DNA of 11,798 nucleotides, taken from contig JAOZPF010000071.1 of assembly GCA_029932895.1 (NCBI GenBank), positions 1-11,798 on the forward strand. The letters run 5' to 3'. Below are positions 1-6,413 of this stretch, piece after piece (position 1 is the first letter of the stretch; the number at the start of each line of letters is the position of its first letter). The DNA is from Anaerolineae bacterium. Lineage in GTDB: Bacteria > Chloroflexota > Anaerolineae > B4-G1 > DUEL01. The translations under genes and the position numbers were made by a program. Below the pieces are notes generated by a model that did no database searches, was not told where the DNA came from, and worked only from the letters and a program-made list of their open reading frames with translations.

Positions 1-47
1 GCTTGAACCACCACACCGACGACCACTGATTATAATCTCTGTGCTCT

Positions 48-76
48 ATTATATCGTATCTCGCCCGGAAAAACAA
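48..76 (-). promoter_or_regulatory. Sigma70-type promoter reading off the left edge
   Basis: On the minus strand there is a -35-like TTGTTT (76-71), a 17-base spacer and a perfect TATAAT -10 (53-48). Transcription would start near position 41 and run left out of the window. It lies just downstream of the glycosyltransferase stop codon, so it probably drives a separate gene whose start is outside the window. A perfect 10-base palindrome, GATTATAATC (28-37), sits just after the predicted start site and could be an operator. The box matches are visible in the sequence; their function is inferred. Confidence 0.5.
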
Positions 77-94
77 GGCGCAGGGGCGTAACGC

Positions 95-1375
95 TCACCC
101 TCCCGCAGGTTCGAGCTCTTTCCCCTCTCGCGCGCGAGAGAAAAGTGTCATCTCGCGGTACACATCCTCGATCTGGTCGGCGACGATGGGCCAGCCATAC
201 TTTTCTGCCCAGCAGGCTGCCCGCTGCCCCATTCTCCGCCGCAAGCCCTCATCGGTCAGCAGACGGGTGATCTTGGCAGCCAACGCGCCGGGACCGCGGG
301 CGGGAACGCGGTAGCCAGTGCGACCGTGGCGCACCAAATAGGCCAGCCCACCCACGTCGGAGGCGATCACCGGCGTGCCGCAGGCCATCGCCTCCAGAGC
401 GACCATCCCAAAGCTCTCATAGTCACTGGGCATCACCACCAACTCGGCAGCGGCATAATAATCCTGCAACGCATCCTGGTCCTGCGCGCCCAAGAACGTC
501 ACTACATCACCAATGCCCAACCTTTCCCGCAACACCCGGAGCCGCACCATCTCGTCGTTATCCTCGATACGATAGGGATTGCCACCGATGATCGGCACAC
601 ACATCCCGCAGGCCAGTTCCGGGTGCCTCCGCTTCACCAGCGAGATGGCCCACAGAAGAGTGTCGATCCCCTTTAGCGGCTCGATCCGCCCCACGAAAAG
701 GATCGCCCGGCAGGCCGGGTCGAGCCCCACCCGCTCCTTGGCCTCACTCGAAGGAATAGGGCGGAAGCGGTCCAGATCCACCCCCGGTGGGATGACCCGG
801 ATGCGCTGCACGTCCGCGCCGTACAGGCCGACCAATTGCTCCTGTTCGGAGATGGTAGCAGCGACGACCCGGTCGGCAAATCCGACGATCTCTTCCTCCA
901 CCCGGATACGGCGACCCGGCTCCCGCGCCCGGGCCGTCCGCGCCACCGCGTTCTTCATCCGCCCCAGTGTGTGGAACATGTGGACGATAGGCGCTCCCCA
1001 CCTGGCCCGCAGTTCCCGCGCCACCCAACCAGAGAGCCAATAGTGACTATGAATCACATCATACCGCACGCCGTCCCTCCCGGCCTGCGCTACGACCCCC
1101 GCTACGAACTCTTCCAGGTGGTCGTATACCTCCTGCTTGGGGTAGGGCTGCTCCGGTCCAGCGGGGACGTGGATCACCCGCGCTCCCCTTCCCAGCGAGG
1201 TGCTAATGCGCGGGACCGCAGGGTCCTGGGCGCGCGTGTAGACATCGACCAGGTGACCACGCCGGGCAAGCTCCCGGCTCAGGTCCCGCACATAGACGTT
1301 CATCCCCCCCGTCTCTTTGCCGCCGAGGGTCGCCAGCGGGCAGGTGTGAACGCTGATCTGGGCAACGCGGAGCAT
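95..1375 (-). CDS. GT4-family glycosyltransferase, MshA/sucrose-phosphate-synthase-like
   Basis: This is a retaining GT-B glycosyltransferase of family GT4, expected to move a sugar from an NDP-sugar to an acceptor in the cytoplasm. Residue numbers count from the TTG at 1378. The N-terminal acceptor domain has the GGMNVYV loop (24-30) and HSHYWLSG (110-117), both typical of MshA and sucrose-synthase-like enzymes. The donor domain has IPPGVDLDRF (196-205), FVGRIEPLKG with R231 and K236 for the donor phosphates, and the EX7E motif at E321/E329 within SDYESFGMVALEAMACG. The length of 426 residues is normal for the family. The ATG at 1375 is preferred: it overlaps the upstream TGA by one base and follows GGGAGA at a short spacing. 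A TTG one codon earlier is the alternative. It is last in the ABC exporter operon. Acceptor and product cannot be read from sequence: mycothiol synthesis (MshA), sucrose-phosphate-type chemistry and envelope glycan synthesis are all possible. Confidence 0.93.
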   Translation of the reverse strand: MLRVAQISVHTCPLATLGGKETGGMNVYVRDLSRELARRGHLVDVYTRAQDPAVPRISTSLGRGARVIHVPAGPEQPYPKQEVYDHLEEFVAGVVAQAGRDGVRYDVIHSHYWLSGWVARELRARWGAPIVHMFHTLGRMKNAVARTARAREPGRRIRVEEEIVGFADRVVAATISEQEQLVGLYGADVQRIRVIPPGVDLDRFRPIPSSEAKERVGLDPACRAILFVGRIEPLKGIDTLLWAISLVKRRHPELACGMCVPIIGGNPYRIEDNDEMVRLRVLRERLGIGDVVTFLGAQDQDALQDYYAAAELVVMPSDYESFGMVALEAMACGTPVIASDVGGLAYLVRHGRTGYRVPARGPGALAAKITRLLTDEGLRRRMGQRAACWAEKYGWPIVADQIEDVYREMTLFSRAREGKELEPAGG

Positions 1376-2565
1376 CAATCTCCCGTCCAGATCTCTACCC
1401 TACCCGTGAGACCGGGCAGCAAGGCTACATCGGCAGGGGCAAGCCGAATACGGACGGCAAAGACAGCTCCCTCACCCGTCTCCTCCCCCACTTGAGGGAC
1501 CACCGCCTCGACGCTCCCCTCCAGCGGGGTATCGGGAAAGGCGCGCAGCGTGACCACCGCTCGTTGCCCAGGCCGGATGCCAGCGACGTGCTGCTCGCTC
1601 AGGTCCAGAGTGACAAAGCGCAGCCCTTCCTCGATATCGAGGAGGGTGACGATAGGCGTACCCGAACCAACGACCGCTGCCGGGGCCACGTCCACCGAGA
1701 GCACGATAGCCGCCCACGGTGCGATGAGGCGGGCATGGGTCAGTGCCTCCTCCGCCTGGGCCAACTGCACCTCCGCGTCCTCAACAGCCCGCTCATAGCT
1801 GGGCGCTAGTCCCTCCTCCAACGCCGCCAGGGCCCGCTCCGCCCGGGCCACATCCTCCTCATAGGCCGCCAGCGCAAGATAATCGGCGCTGTGCGCATCT
1901 TGAGCATCGGCGAGGCGCATCTCGGCCAATTCCCGCTCGCGTGTCGCGCGCTGCCAGGCAGCAAGATACCCCTCGATCGGAACCGGCGGCCACATCGTCT
2001 GCACCTTCTCGTAGGTATCCTGGGCATCGGCCTCGGCCTGCTGCGCCCGCTCGAGGGCCGTGCGGGCCTCCTCAACAGCAGTGTCCGAATACCGCAGGCG
2101 CGCGGACTCTAGGGCGCGCTGTGCCGCGGCAAGGCTGTCCTGCGCGTCCGCCCGGTCCCGCTCCCACTGCTGCTGGGCGCGGTCGCGGTCGGCGGTGGCC
2201 CGCTCCAGCGCACGCTGCGCGTCATCCACGCTCCGCTGCAACTCGCTCTCGTCCAGCAGCGCCAGCAGTTCCCCGGCCGACACCACGTCCCCGGCCCTGA
2301 CAGTAACCGTCAGCACTTGGCCGCTCACCCCGCCCCCAAAGCCAAGCGGCAATTGCGGGTAGGGCGACACCAACCGCCCGTCCGCCGCGACGGTGCTGCC
2401 CGCAGCCAGAGGGGGAATGGTCGGCGGGGGCACAGTCGGTTGCGGCTCCTCCACCGCGCTCTCAACCTCACGTCCCCCTCCTCCACACCCCGTCAGTATG
2501 ACCAAGAGCACGCACGCCACCAGGCACCAGCGGCCCAAGCTATGCAGAACTCGTTTCTCTCTCAC
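1375..2565 (-). CDS. HlyD/MacA-type efflux adaptor, predicted lipoprotein
   Basis: This is a membrane-fusion (periplasmic adaptor) protein of the HlyD/MacA/YknX type, which bridges or regulates an ABC permease outside the membrane. Numbering is from the GTG at 2568. A signal peptide ends in a lipobox LTGC (25-28), so Cys28 would be lipidated and anchor the protein. A Pro-rich linker (about 41-53) follows. The two halves of a barrel-sandwich (lipoyl-like) domain are at about 75-110 and 278-312. Between them is a long Ala/Glu/Gln/Arg-rich coiled coil (about 108-280) that would form the alpha-helical hairpin. A beta-barrel region fills about 313-395. The GTG at 2565 is preferred because it forms a GTGA overlap with the permease stop and lies 4 bases after GGGAGG; the GTG at 2568 is too close to that site. 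Neighbours are the permease upstream and the glycosyltransferase downstream. The substrate is unknown. Confidence 0.88.
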   Translation of the reverse strand: MREKRVLHSLGRWCLVACVLLVILTGCGGGGREVESAVEEPQPTVPPPTIPPLAAGSTVAADGRLVSPYPQLPLGFGGGVSGQVLTVTVRAGDVVSAGELLALLDESELQRSVDDAQRALERATADRDRAQQQWERDRADAQDSLAAAQRALESARLRYSDTAVEEARTALERAQQAEADAQDTYEKVQTMWPPVPIEGYLAAWQRATRERELAEMRLADAQDAHSADYLALAAYEEDVARAERALAALEEGLAPSYERAVEDAEVQLAQAEEALTHARLIAPWAAIVLSVDVAPAAVVGSGTPIVTLLDIEEGLRFVTLDLSEQHVAGIRPGQRAVVTLRAFPDTPLEGSVEAVVPQVGEETGEGAVFAVRIRLAPADVALLPGLTGRVEIWTGD

Positions 2566-5402
2566 CACGCCTCCCTCAGGATCTCTGTAACCTTGCTCCG
2601 CACTATGCCACGAGTGGCCAACGAAGCACTGATGAGGCTAGCAAGGATCACCATCACCAGAATAGAGAGCGTCGTCGGCCAGTCAAACGTCAACCGCGTG
2701 GGGGTATCGCGCATCATATTGTTGGTGACGAAAAAGACATAGCCCAACACCGTCCCGGCAGCGACTCCCGCCAGCGATGCGCTGACCGTCATCATCACCG
2801 CTTCCAGAGAAAAGACACCCACCAGGTCCCGCCGCCGCATCCCAATCGCTTTGAGCATCCCGATCTCGAGCCGCCGCACATAGACCGCCACATAAACCAC
2901 GGCGAACACCCCGAAAATACTGGTGACGAAGGAGAGGGCGGTCATGATGAGCATCAAAACACGCATCGTCCGCATCGACTGCTCGGTGATGCGGATATCC
3001 TCCGCCGTCGACCTAACCCAGACGTTACCATAATCGGAGAAAAGCTCCCGCAGGTCTGCCACTACCTGTGCCTCGTCCACCCCATCGGCGACAGTGGCCA
3101 TGATGTCCGTGATGACCGGCTGCTCCCGCTCATTGGGTGAGCAGACTCCGTCCTCACAGATAGCCTCAACGGTGGGGTCATTGGTCAGGCGCAGGTAGGT
3201 ATCGAGGGAAACCAAACCCACCGCTCCTCCCCGGCGCACATGGTTCTCGTTGCGGGCAAAACCCTCAAAGCCTGGCATCCGCTCCACCAGAGCAACCACG
3301 CGCAGGTCCACGACATGGTCCCTGCCCTCCCCCTGCACCCGCAGCACGTCGCCGACAGAGACATCCATATACTCTGCATACCCCGCGCCCAGGATGATCG
3401 TATCCGGTACAGCAAGGAGAATAGCGAACGACTCGGGGCCGCCGACGGCATACTCCGTCAGGTCGCCATAGACAATACCGTCCAGCGTGCCAGTAACCCC
3501 GCGCACCTGCAACGTGGTGGTGCGCAACTGCACCTTGTTGGTCGCACTGACGTTGCATTCGGGCGTCAATCCAACCGCCTGTTCGATCCCCTCCACGGCG
3601 CGGAATGTGTGTAGGAAACTGGGACACAACCCCTCCTCGCTCTCTTCAAAGAACCCCCTCCCCCAACGCGATAGCTGCGCCACCACGGGAGCGCCGTTCT
3701 GGAAGCGGGCCGTAACGTCATAGTTCTTTTGCTCCAACGCTGCCATCGTCCCCAGAAAAGTGGGCAGGGTGGCACTGAAAACAATCATCAGCGCGATCAT
3801 CGTGTTGCGCCGCTTGGCGCGCAGCAGGTTCGGGCCGGCCAGAAAGGTCAGCCGGGGTAGAATCAGCCGCCCCAGCAGGATCAAGAGCCGCTCAAAGGGG
3901 ACGGTCAGGGTGTAAAAGAGAAGGCTGACGCCGATGACCAGCAGGGCCATACCGCCGAACATATAGACGCTGACGACCGCCTCGTTGCCCTGGGCAAAGA
4001 GAAAATTGTTACCGATAAAGACCAGCAGCCACATAATCGTCAGCACGATGCCGGCGATGAGGATACGCACGTCAAAGCGGCGCGAACGGAGCCGCGCCAG
4101 GTCCTCGATCTGGAGGTTATCGGCAGAGCCAGGGTTGATGGCGTAACGGACCTTGGTGTTGGCGGCCTTGCGTGCCGGGGCGACGGCGGAAAGGGTCAGG
4201 ACCACCGCAGCGATCAGCACTGCCCGCACCATCGCAGCGACGGTGATGGTCATTTGGAAATCAACCCCCAGTTCGAACGGCCCTTCGCTGGCACTGGCGA
4301 TAAGGCGGTTCGCGATGGGGGAGACCACCCAGACGCTCAACGCCTGCCCCGCCGCGACCCCGACCCCCAGGCCGATCAAGCCGATGATCGCCACCTCAGC
4401 CAGGACAAGGTCAAAGAGATGACGACGCCGGGCCCCCAGAATACGCAGAAAGGCCAGGTCCCGCCGCCGCTCCTCGACGTTGGTGTTGGTGATCGAATAG
4501 ACCAGCAGGCCGACCACTCCCATCGCCAGCAAGCCATAGATGGCGCTGAGAGAACGCAAGACGGCAAAGGCCACATCGCTAAAGTCAAGCGCCTGCGCCT
4601 TGTCCAGGGCAAAGACATAGCTCTCCGCCTCGCTCCCCAGCGCGTCCTGCAACCGCTCGGCAATGCGCCGCACGCGAAACAAAGAGGTCTGCGTGTTCAC
4701 CGAGCCGTAAACCGATTCGTCCAGCACAACCACCAGCCGCTCGGCCTGCCCAGGCATCCCCAGCCAGTCCTGCACCGTCTCCACACTAGCCAGAATACCG
4801 TTCCGTCTGCCACCTCCCAGCCCGGTCGCCAGCGCAATGCCACTGACAGTAAAGCGGCGGGTCACGCGATGGACGCTTGTGCTGTCCGGCAGATCGTGGC
4901 CCTGGAGACGCGAAACCGGCAGGATGTAGCTGAGGTCCACTTTGTCACCAACGCTCAGGCCAAAGGTATCCGCCGTCACACGCAGGATAACGACGCGGTC
5001 CCCCTCCAGGTCATATGTCCCTTCCAGCATCCTCACCTGGCCCAGGTCATCATCAGAGGTGCGCGCCACCAGCGAACCGTTGCCCGTGCTGGCAGCGCTG
5101 CGCACCTCGACCGTGGCTTGGAAACGTGGATAGACCGCCGCCACCATCGGGTCGGCCGCGGCAAGCGTCGCCGCGACAGCATCGACGTCAATGGTCTGGA
5201 CAGGGCTGGTGTCGGCGCGGGTGATAGTGATGTCCTGCTCCCCCGCCTCCCGCTCGACCAGTTCAACCACCTGGCGCTGGAGCGAATCGACGCCGTTGTT
5301 GAGCGTCACCAACATGCCAGTCACCACCGCCAGGGCCAGCACCATGATGACCGTGCGTGCCTTGTGGCGACCAAAGCTCCTGAGGACGTAGCGGGTCACC
5401 AT
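2562..5402 (-). CDS. MacB/FtsX-type ABC transporter permease (duplicated FtsX domains)
   Basis: This is a large integral-membrane ABC permease with two FtsX-like units. It probably acts as a mechanotransmitter or exporter with the adjacent ATPase and adaptor. Numbering is from a TTG at 5426 (954 residues); subtract 8 for the ATG. Predicted helices are at about 24-42, then a first FtsX block (288-312, 341-368, 395-415), two central helices (454-475, 488-507), one at 541-560, and a second FtsX block (820-850, 870-900, 918-938), ten in all. Two large extracytoplasmic domains lie at about 43-285 and 561-820. The only four cysteines (601, 624, 757, 762) are all in the second of these. The motif ERRRDLAFLRILGARRRH (319-336) is the cytoplasmic loop typical of FtsX permeases, repeated as RRLEIGMLKAIGMRRRD (851-867). 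The ATG at 5402, 4 bases after the ATPase stop, is preferred over the TTG that would overlap it. The transported substrate cannot be predicted. Confidence 0.92.
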   Translation of the reverse strand: MVTRYVLRSFGRHKARTVIMVLALAVVTGMLVTLNNGVDSLQRQVVELVEREAGEQDITITRADTSPVQTIDVDAVAATLAAADPMVAAVYPRFQATVEVRSAASTGNGSLVARTSDDDLGQVRMLEGTYDLEGDRVVILRVTADTFGLSVGDKVDLSYILPVSRLQGHDLPDSTSVHRVTRRFTVSGIALATGLGGGRRNGILASVETVQDWLGMPGQAERLVVVLDESVYGSVNTQTSLFRVRRIAERLQDALGSEAESYVFALDKAQALDFSDVAFAVLRSLSAIYGLLAMGVVGLLVYSITNTNVEERRRDLAFLRILGARRRHLFDLVLAEVAIIGLIGLGVGVAAGQALSVWVVSPIANRLIASASEGPFELGVDFQMTITVAAMVRAVLIAAVVLTLSAVAPARKAANTKVRYAINPGSADNLQIEDLARLRSRRFDVRILIAGIVLTIMWLLVFIGNNFLFAQGNEAVVSVYMFGGMALLVIGVSLLFYTLTVPFERLLILLGRLILPRLTFLAGPNLLRAKRRNTMIALMIVFSATLPTFLGTMAALEQKNYDVTARFQNGAPVVAQLSRWGRGFFEESEEGLCPSFLHTFRAVEGIEQAVGLTPECNVSATNKVQLRTTTLQVRGVTGTLDGIVYGDLTEYAVGGPESFAILLAVPDTIILGAGYAEYMDVSVGDVLRVQGEGRDHVVDLRVVALVERMPGFEGFARNENHVRRGGAVGLVSLDTYLRLTNDPTVEAICEDGVCSPNEREQPVITDIMATVADGVDEAQVVADLRELFSDYGNVWVRSTAEDIRITEQSMRTMRVLMLIMTALSFVTSIFGVFAVVYVAVYVRRLEIGMLKAIGMRRRDLVGVFSLEAVMMTVSASLAGVAAGTVLGYVFFVTNNMMRDTPTRLTFDWPTTLSILVMVILASLISASLATRGIVRSKVTEILREAW

Positions 5403-5406
5403 CGAA

Positions 5407-6099
5407 CTATACCTGATCCTCGACAATGCGCCCGTCCCGCAACTGGATCAACCGCCCGGCGAAGCGAGCCATCCGTGGGTCGTGAGTGACATAGATGACC
5501 GTCGTGCCTTGCTCACGGTTGAGCTGCACAACGATCTCCATCACCTCGAACCCGGTCTCCGAGTCCAGATCACCCGTGATCTCGTCGCCAATGAGGATAG
5601 GCGGGTCGTTAGCCAGCGCACGGGCGATGGCCACACGCTGCTGCTGCCCGCCGGACATCTCGCTGGGATAGTGCTTGGCCCTATCGGCCAGACCGACGCA
5701 CTCGAGCAACCACTCCGCTTTGCGCCGCCGCTCCCGCCGCCCCAGCCCGGCCAGGGCCATTGGCACCTCGACGTTCTCCAGCGCCGTGAAATTCGCCAGC
5801 AGGTTATAGTTCTGAAAGACGAACCCCATCTTGTTCAGCCGCATCTCTGAAAGCCGGTCCTCCGAGAGCGCCACCACGTTCTCCCCGTCCACAATCACGT
5901 GCCCGCGGCTCGGCTCTTCCAACCCACCGATGATATTGAGCAGCGTCGTCTTGCCCGAACCGCTGGGTCCCATCAGGCAGACCACCTCGCCGCGCGCCAC
6001 GTCCATCGTGATGCCGCGCAGCGCCTGCACCGCCTCCTTGCCCATCAGAAACGACTTGTGGACGTTATCCACCAGAATCAGGGGTTCTTGTTCGCCCAT
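5407..6099 (-). CDS. ABC transporter ATP-binding protein (LolD/MacB family)
   Basis: This is the cytoplasmic ATPase that powers the adjacent FtsX-type permease. At 230 residues it has the usual length for the LolD/MacB/FtsE class. All nucleotide-binding motifs are visible: Walker A GPSGSGKT (44-51), Q-loop Q96 in FVFQNYNL, signature MSGGQ (148-152), Walker B ILIGDE (168-173) with catalytic E173, D-loop DLDS (177-180) and H-loop H206 in VTHD. Two small departures from consensus are Met for Leu in the signature and DEITGDLDS where DEPTGNLDS is usual. The ATG at 6099 follows GGAGGT with 5 bases between, a strong ribosome binding site. It is the first gene of the four-gene operon, transcribed from the promoter at about 6179-6207. 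The permease follows after 4 bases. A role in MacAB-like export or extraction is family knowledge; the cargo is unknown. Confidence 0.96.
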   Translation of the reverse strand: MGEQEPLILVDNVHKSFLMGKEAVQALRGITMDVARGEVVCLMGPSGSGKTTLLNIIGGLEEPSRGHVIVDGENVVALSEDRLSEMRLNKMGFVFQNYNLLANFTALENVEVPMALAGLGRRERRRKAEWLLECVGLADRAKHYPSEMSGGQQQRVAIARALANDPPILIGDEITGDLDSETGFEVMEIVVQLNREQGTTVIYVTHDPRMARFAGRLIQLRDGRIVEDQV

Positions 6100-6104
6100 C
6101 GTCT

Positions 6105-6110
6105 ACCTCC
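6105..6110 (-). promoter_or_regulatory. Strong Shine-Dalgarno site of the ABC ATPase
   Basis: GGAGGT on the minus strand, 5 bases before the ATG at 6099. It fixes the start of the first gene in the minus-strand operon, in contrast to the plus-strand operon, whose first gene has no such site. Confidence 0.75.
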
Positions 6111-6137
6111 GCCTCTTGAACCTGCTCCTACCGCTCT

Positions 6138-6159
6138 GCCTGGCCCGGCGAGACCAGGC
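6138..6159 (-). other. Inverted repeat in the 5' leader of the ABC operon
   Basis: GCCTGG (6138-6143) pairs with CCAGGC (6154-6159) across a 10-base loop, within the predicted roughly 73-base untranslated leader. There is no T-run after it on the minus strand, so it is not an intrinsic terminator. It may be a minor leader hairpin or simply chance in GC-rich DNA. Confidence 0.3.
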
Positions 6160-6178
6160 GAGATAGCGGCACGGGGCC

Positions 6179-6207
6179 AGTATACCATAACTCCGCGCGG
6201 CGGAGAA
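6179..6207 (-). promoter_or_regulatory. Promoter of the minus-strand ABC/glycosyltransferase operon
   Basis: The minus strand carries an extended -10, TGG-TATACT, with the hexamer at 6184-6179. At 17 bases spacing the -35 (TTCTCC, 6207-6202) matches consensus poorly, which is common where the extended TGn element is present. The predicted start is near 6172, giving a leader of about 73 bases to the ATG at 6099. A 15-base palindrome (6191-6205) overlaps the spacer and -35. Confidence 0.55.
6191..6205. promoter_or_regulatory. 15-base palindrome over the minus promoter, possible operator
   Basis: CTCCGC-GCG-GCGGAG is a perfect 6-base inverted repeat with a 3-base centre. It lies between the -35 and -10 positions of the minus-strand promoter, where repressor operators are often found. 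No poly-T tract follows on either strand, so termination is unlikely. No regulator gene is present in the window, so the operator role is inference. Confidence 0.35.
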
Positions 6208-6234
6208 AACCTTTTGTCATAAAATATTCTACCC

Positions 6235-6256
6235 GGGCGCACACGCAGGTGCGCCC
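6235..6256. repeat. REP-like palindromic intergenic element
   Basis: GGGCGCAC (6235-6242) and GTGCGCCC (6249-6256) are perfect 8-base inverted arms around a 6-base loop, followed by CTAC. The pattern GGGCG-N-ACACGCAGGT-N-CGCCCCTAC resembles dispersed short palindromes that I recall from many bacterial intergenic regions. The hairpin is seen directly; membership of a dispersed family is recollection that a genome search would have to confirm. It lies between the two divergent promoters. Confidence 0.55.
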
Positions 6257-6273
6257 CTACCTCCAGCCACCCA

Positions 6274-6366
6274 ACCCGCTTCATCCGCTTAATCCGCTCC
6301 ATCCGCTTAATCCGCTTACAATCCGCTTCATCCGCTTAATCCGCTTACAATCCGCTTCATCCGCTG
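6274..6366. repeat. Tandem array of ten ATCCGCTT-type units
   Basis: Ten copies of an 8-base unit (ATCCGCTT, with variants ACCCGCTT, ATCCGCTC and ATCCGCTG at copies 1, 3 and 10) start at 6274, 6283, 6292, 6301, 6310, 6321, 6330, 6339, 6350 and 6359. The start-to-start spacing is 9 bases or 11 bases. A 29-base super-unit is perfectly duplicated (6301-6329 and 6330-6358), showing recent slippage or unequal recombination. There are no spacers, so it is not CRISPR. It ends 10 bases before the -35 of the plus-strand promoter. The function is unknown. Confidence 0.85.
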
Positions 6367-6376
6367 ACTACACCCA

Positions 6377-6405
6377 CTGGCAAACCATCCGTTTGCTGGT
6401 ATAAT
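6377..6405 (+). promoter_or_regulatory. Promoter of the plus-strand operon, probably leaderless
   Basis: A -35-like CTGGCA (6377-6382, four of six consensus bases), a 17-base spacer and a perfect extended -10 TGG-TATAAT (hexamer 6400-6405). The expected start site, 6 to 9 bases after the -10, falls at about 6412-6414, on or next to the A of the ATG at 6414. There is no room for a Shine-Dalgarno site and none is seen, which points to a leaderless mRNA. Confidence 0.7.
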
Positions 6406-6413
6406 CCCCCTCG

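Noticed and set aside
1743..2300. Pro/Arg-rich open frame on the plus strand opposite the adaptor
   Set aside because: It is antisense to the Ala/Glu/Arg-rich coiled coil, whose codon bias produces Pro/Arg/Ala runs on the other strand.
4254..5489. Long open frame on the plus strand opposite the permease and ATPase (411 codons)
   Set aside because: It is rich in His, Gln, Arg and Pro with no recognisable domain, and lies entirely antisense to the well-supported permease and ATPase end. It is a GC-driven shadow frame.
6214..6242. Plus-strand promoter starting at TTGTCA
   Set aside because: There is no acceptable -10 at 16-18 bases spacing, and the better promoter lies at 6377-6405.
6191..6256. 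Rho-independent terminators at the two intergenic hairpins
   Set aside because: Neither hairpin is followed by a T-run on either strand, and the two flanking operons diverge, so no transcript is expected to end here.
6274..6366. CRISPR array
   Set aside because: The units are 8 bases long and nearly contiguous, with no unique spacers and no cas genes nearby.
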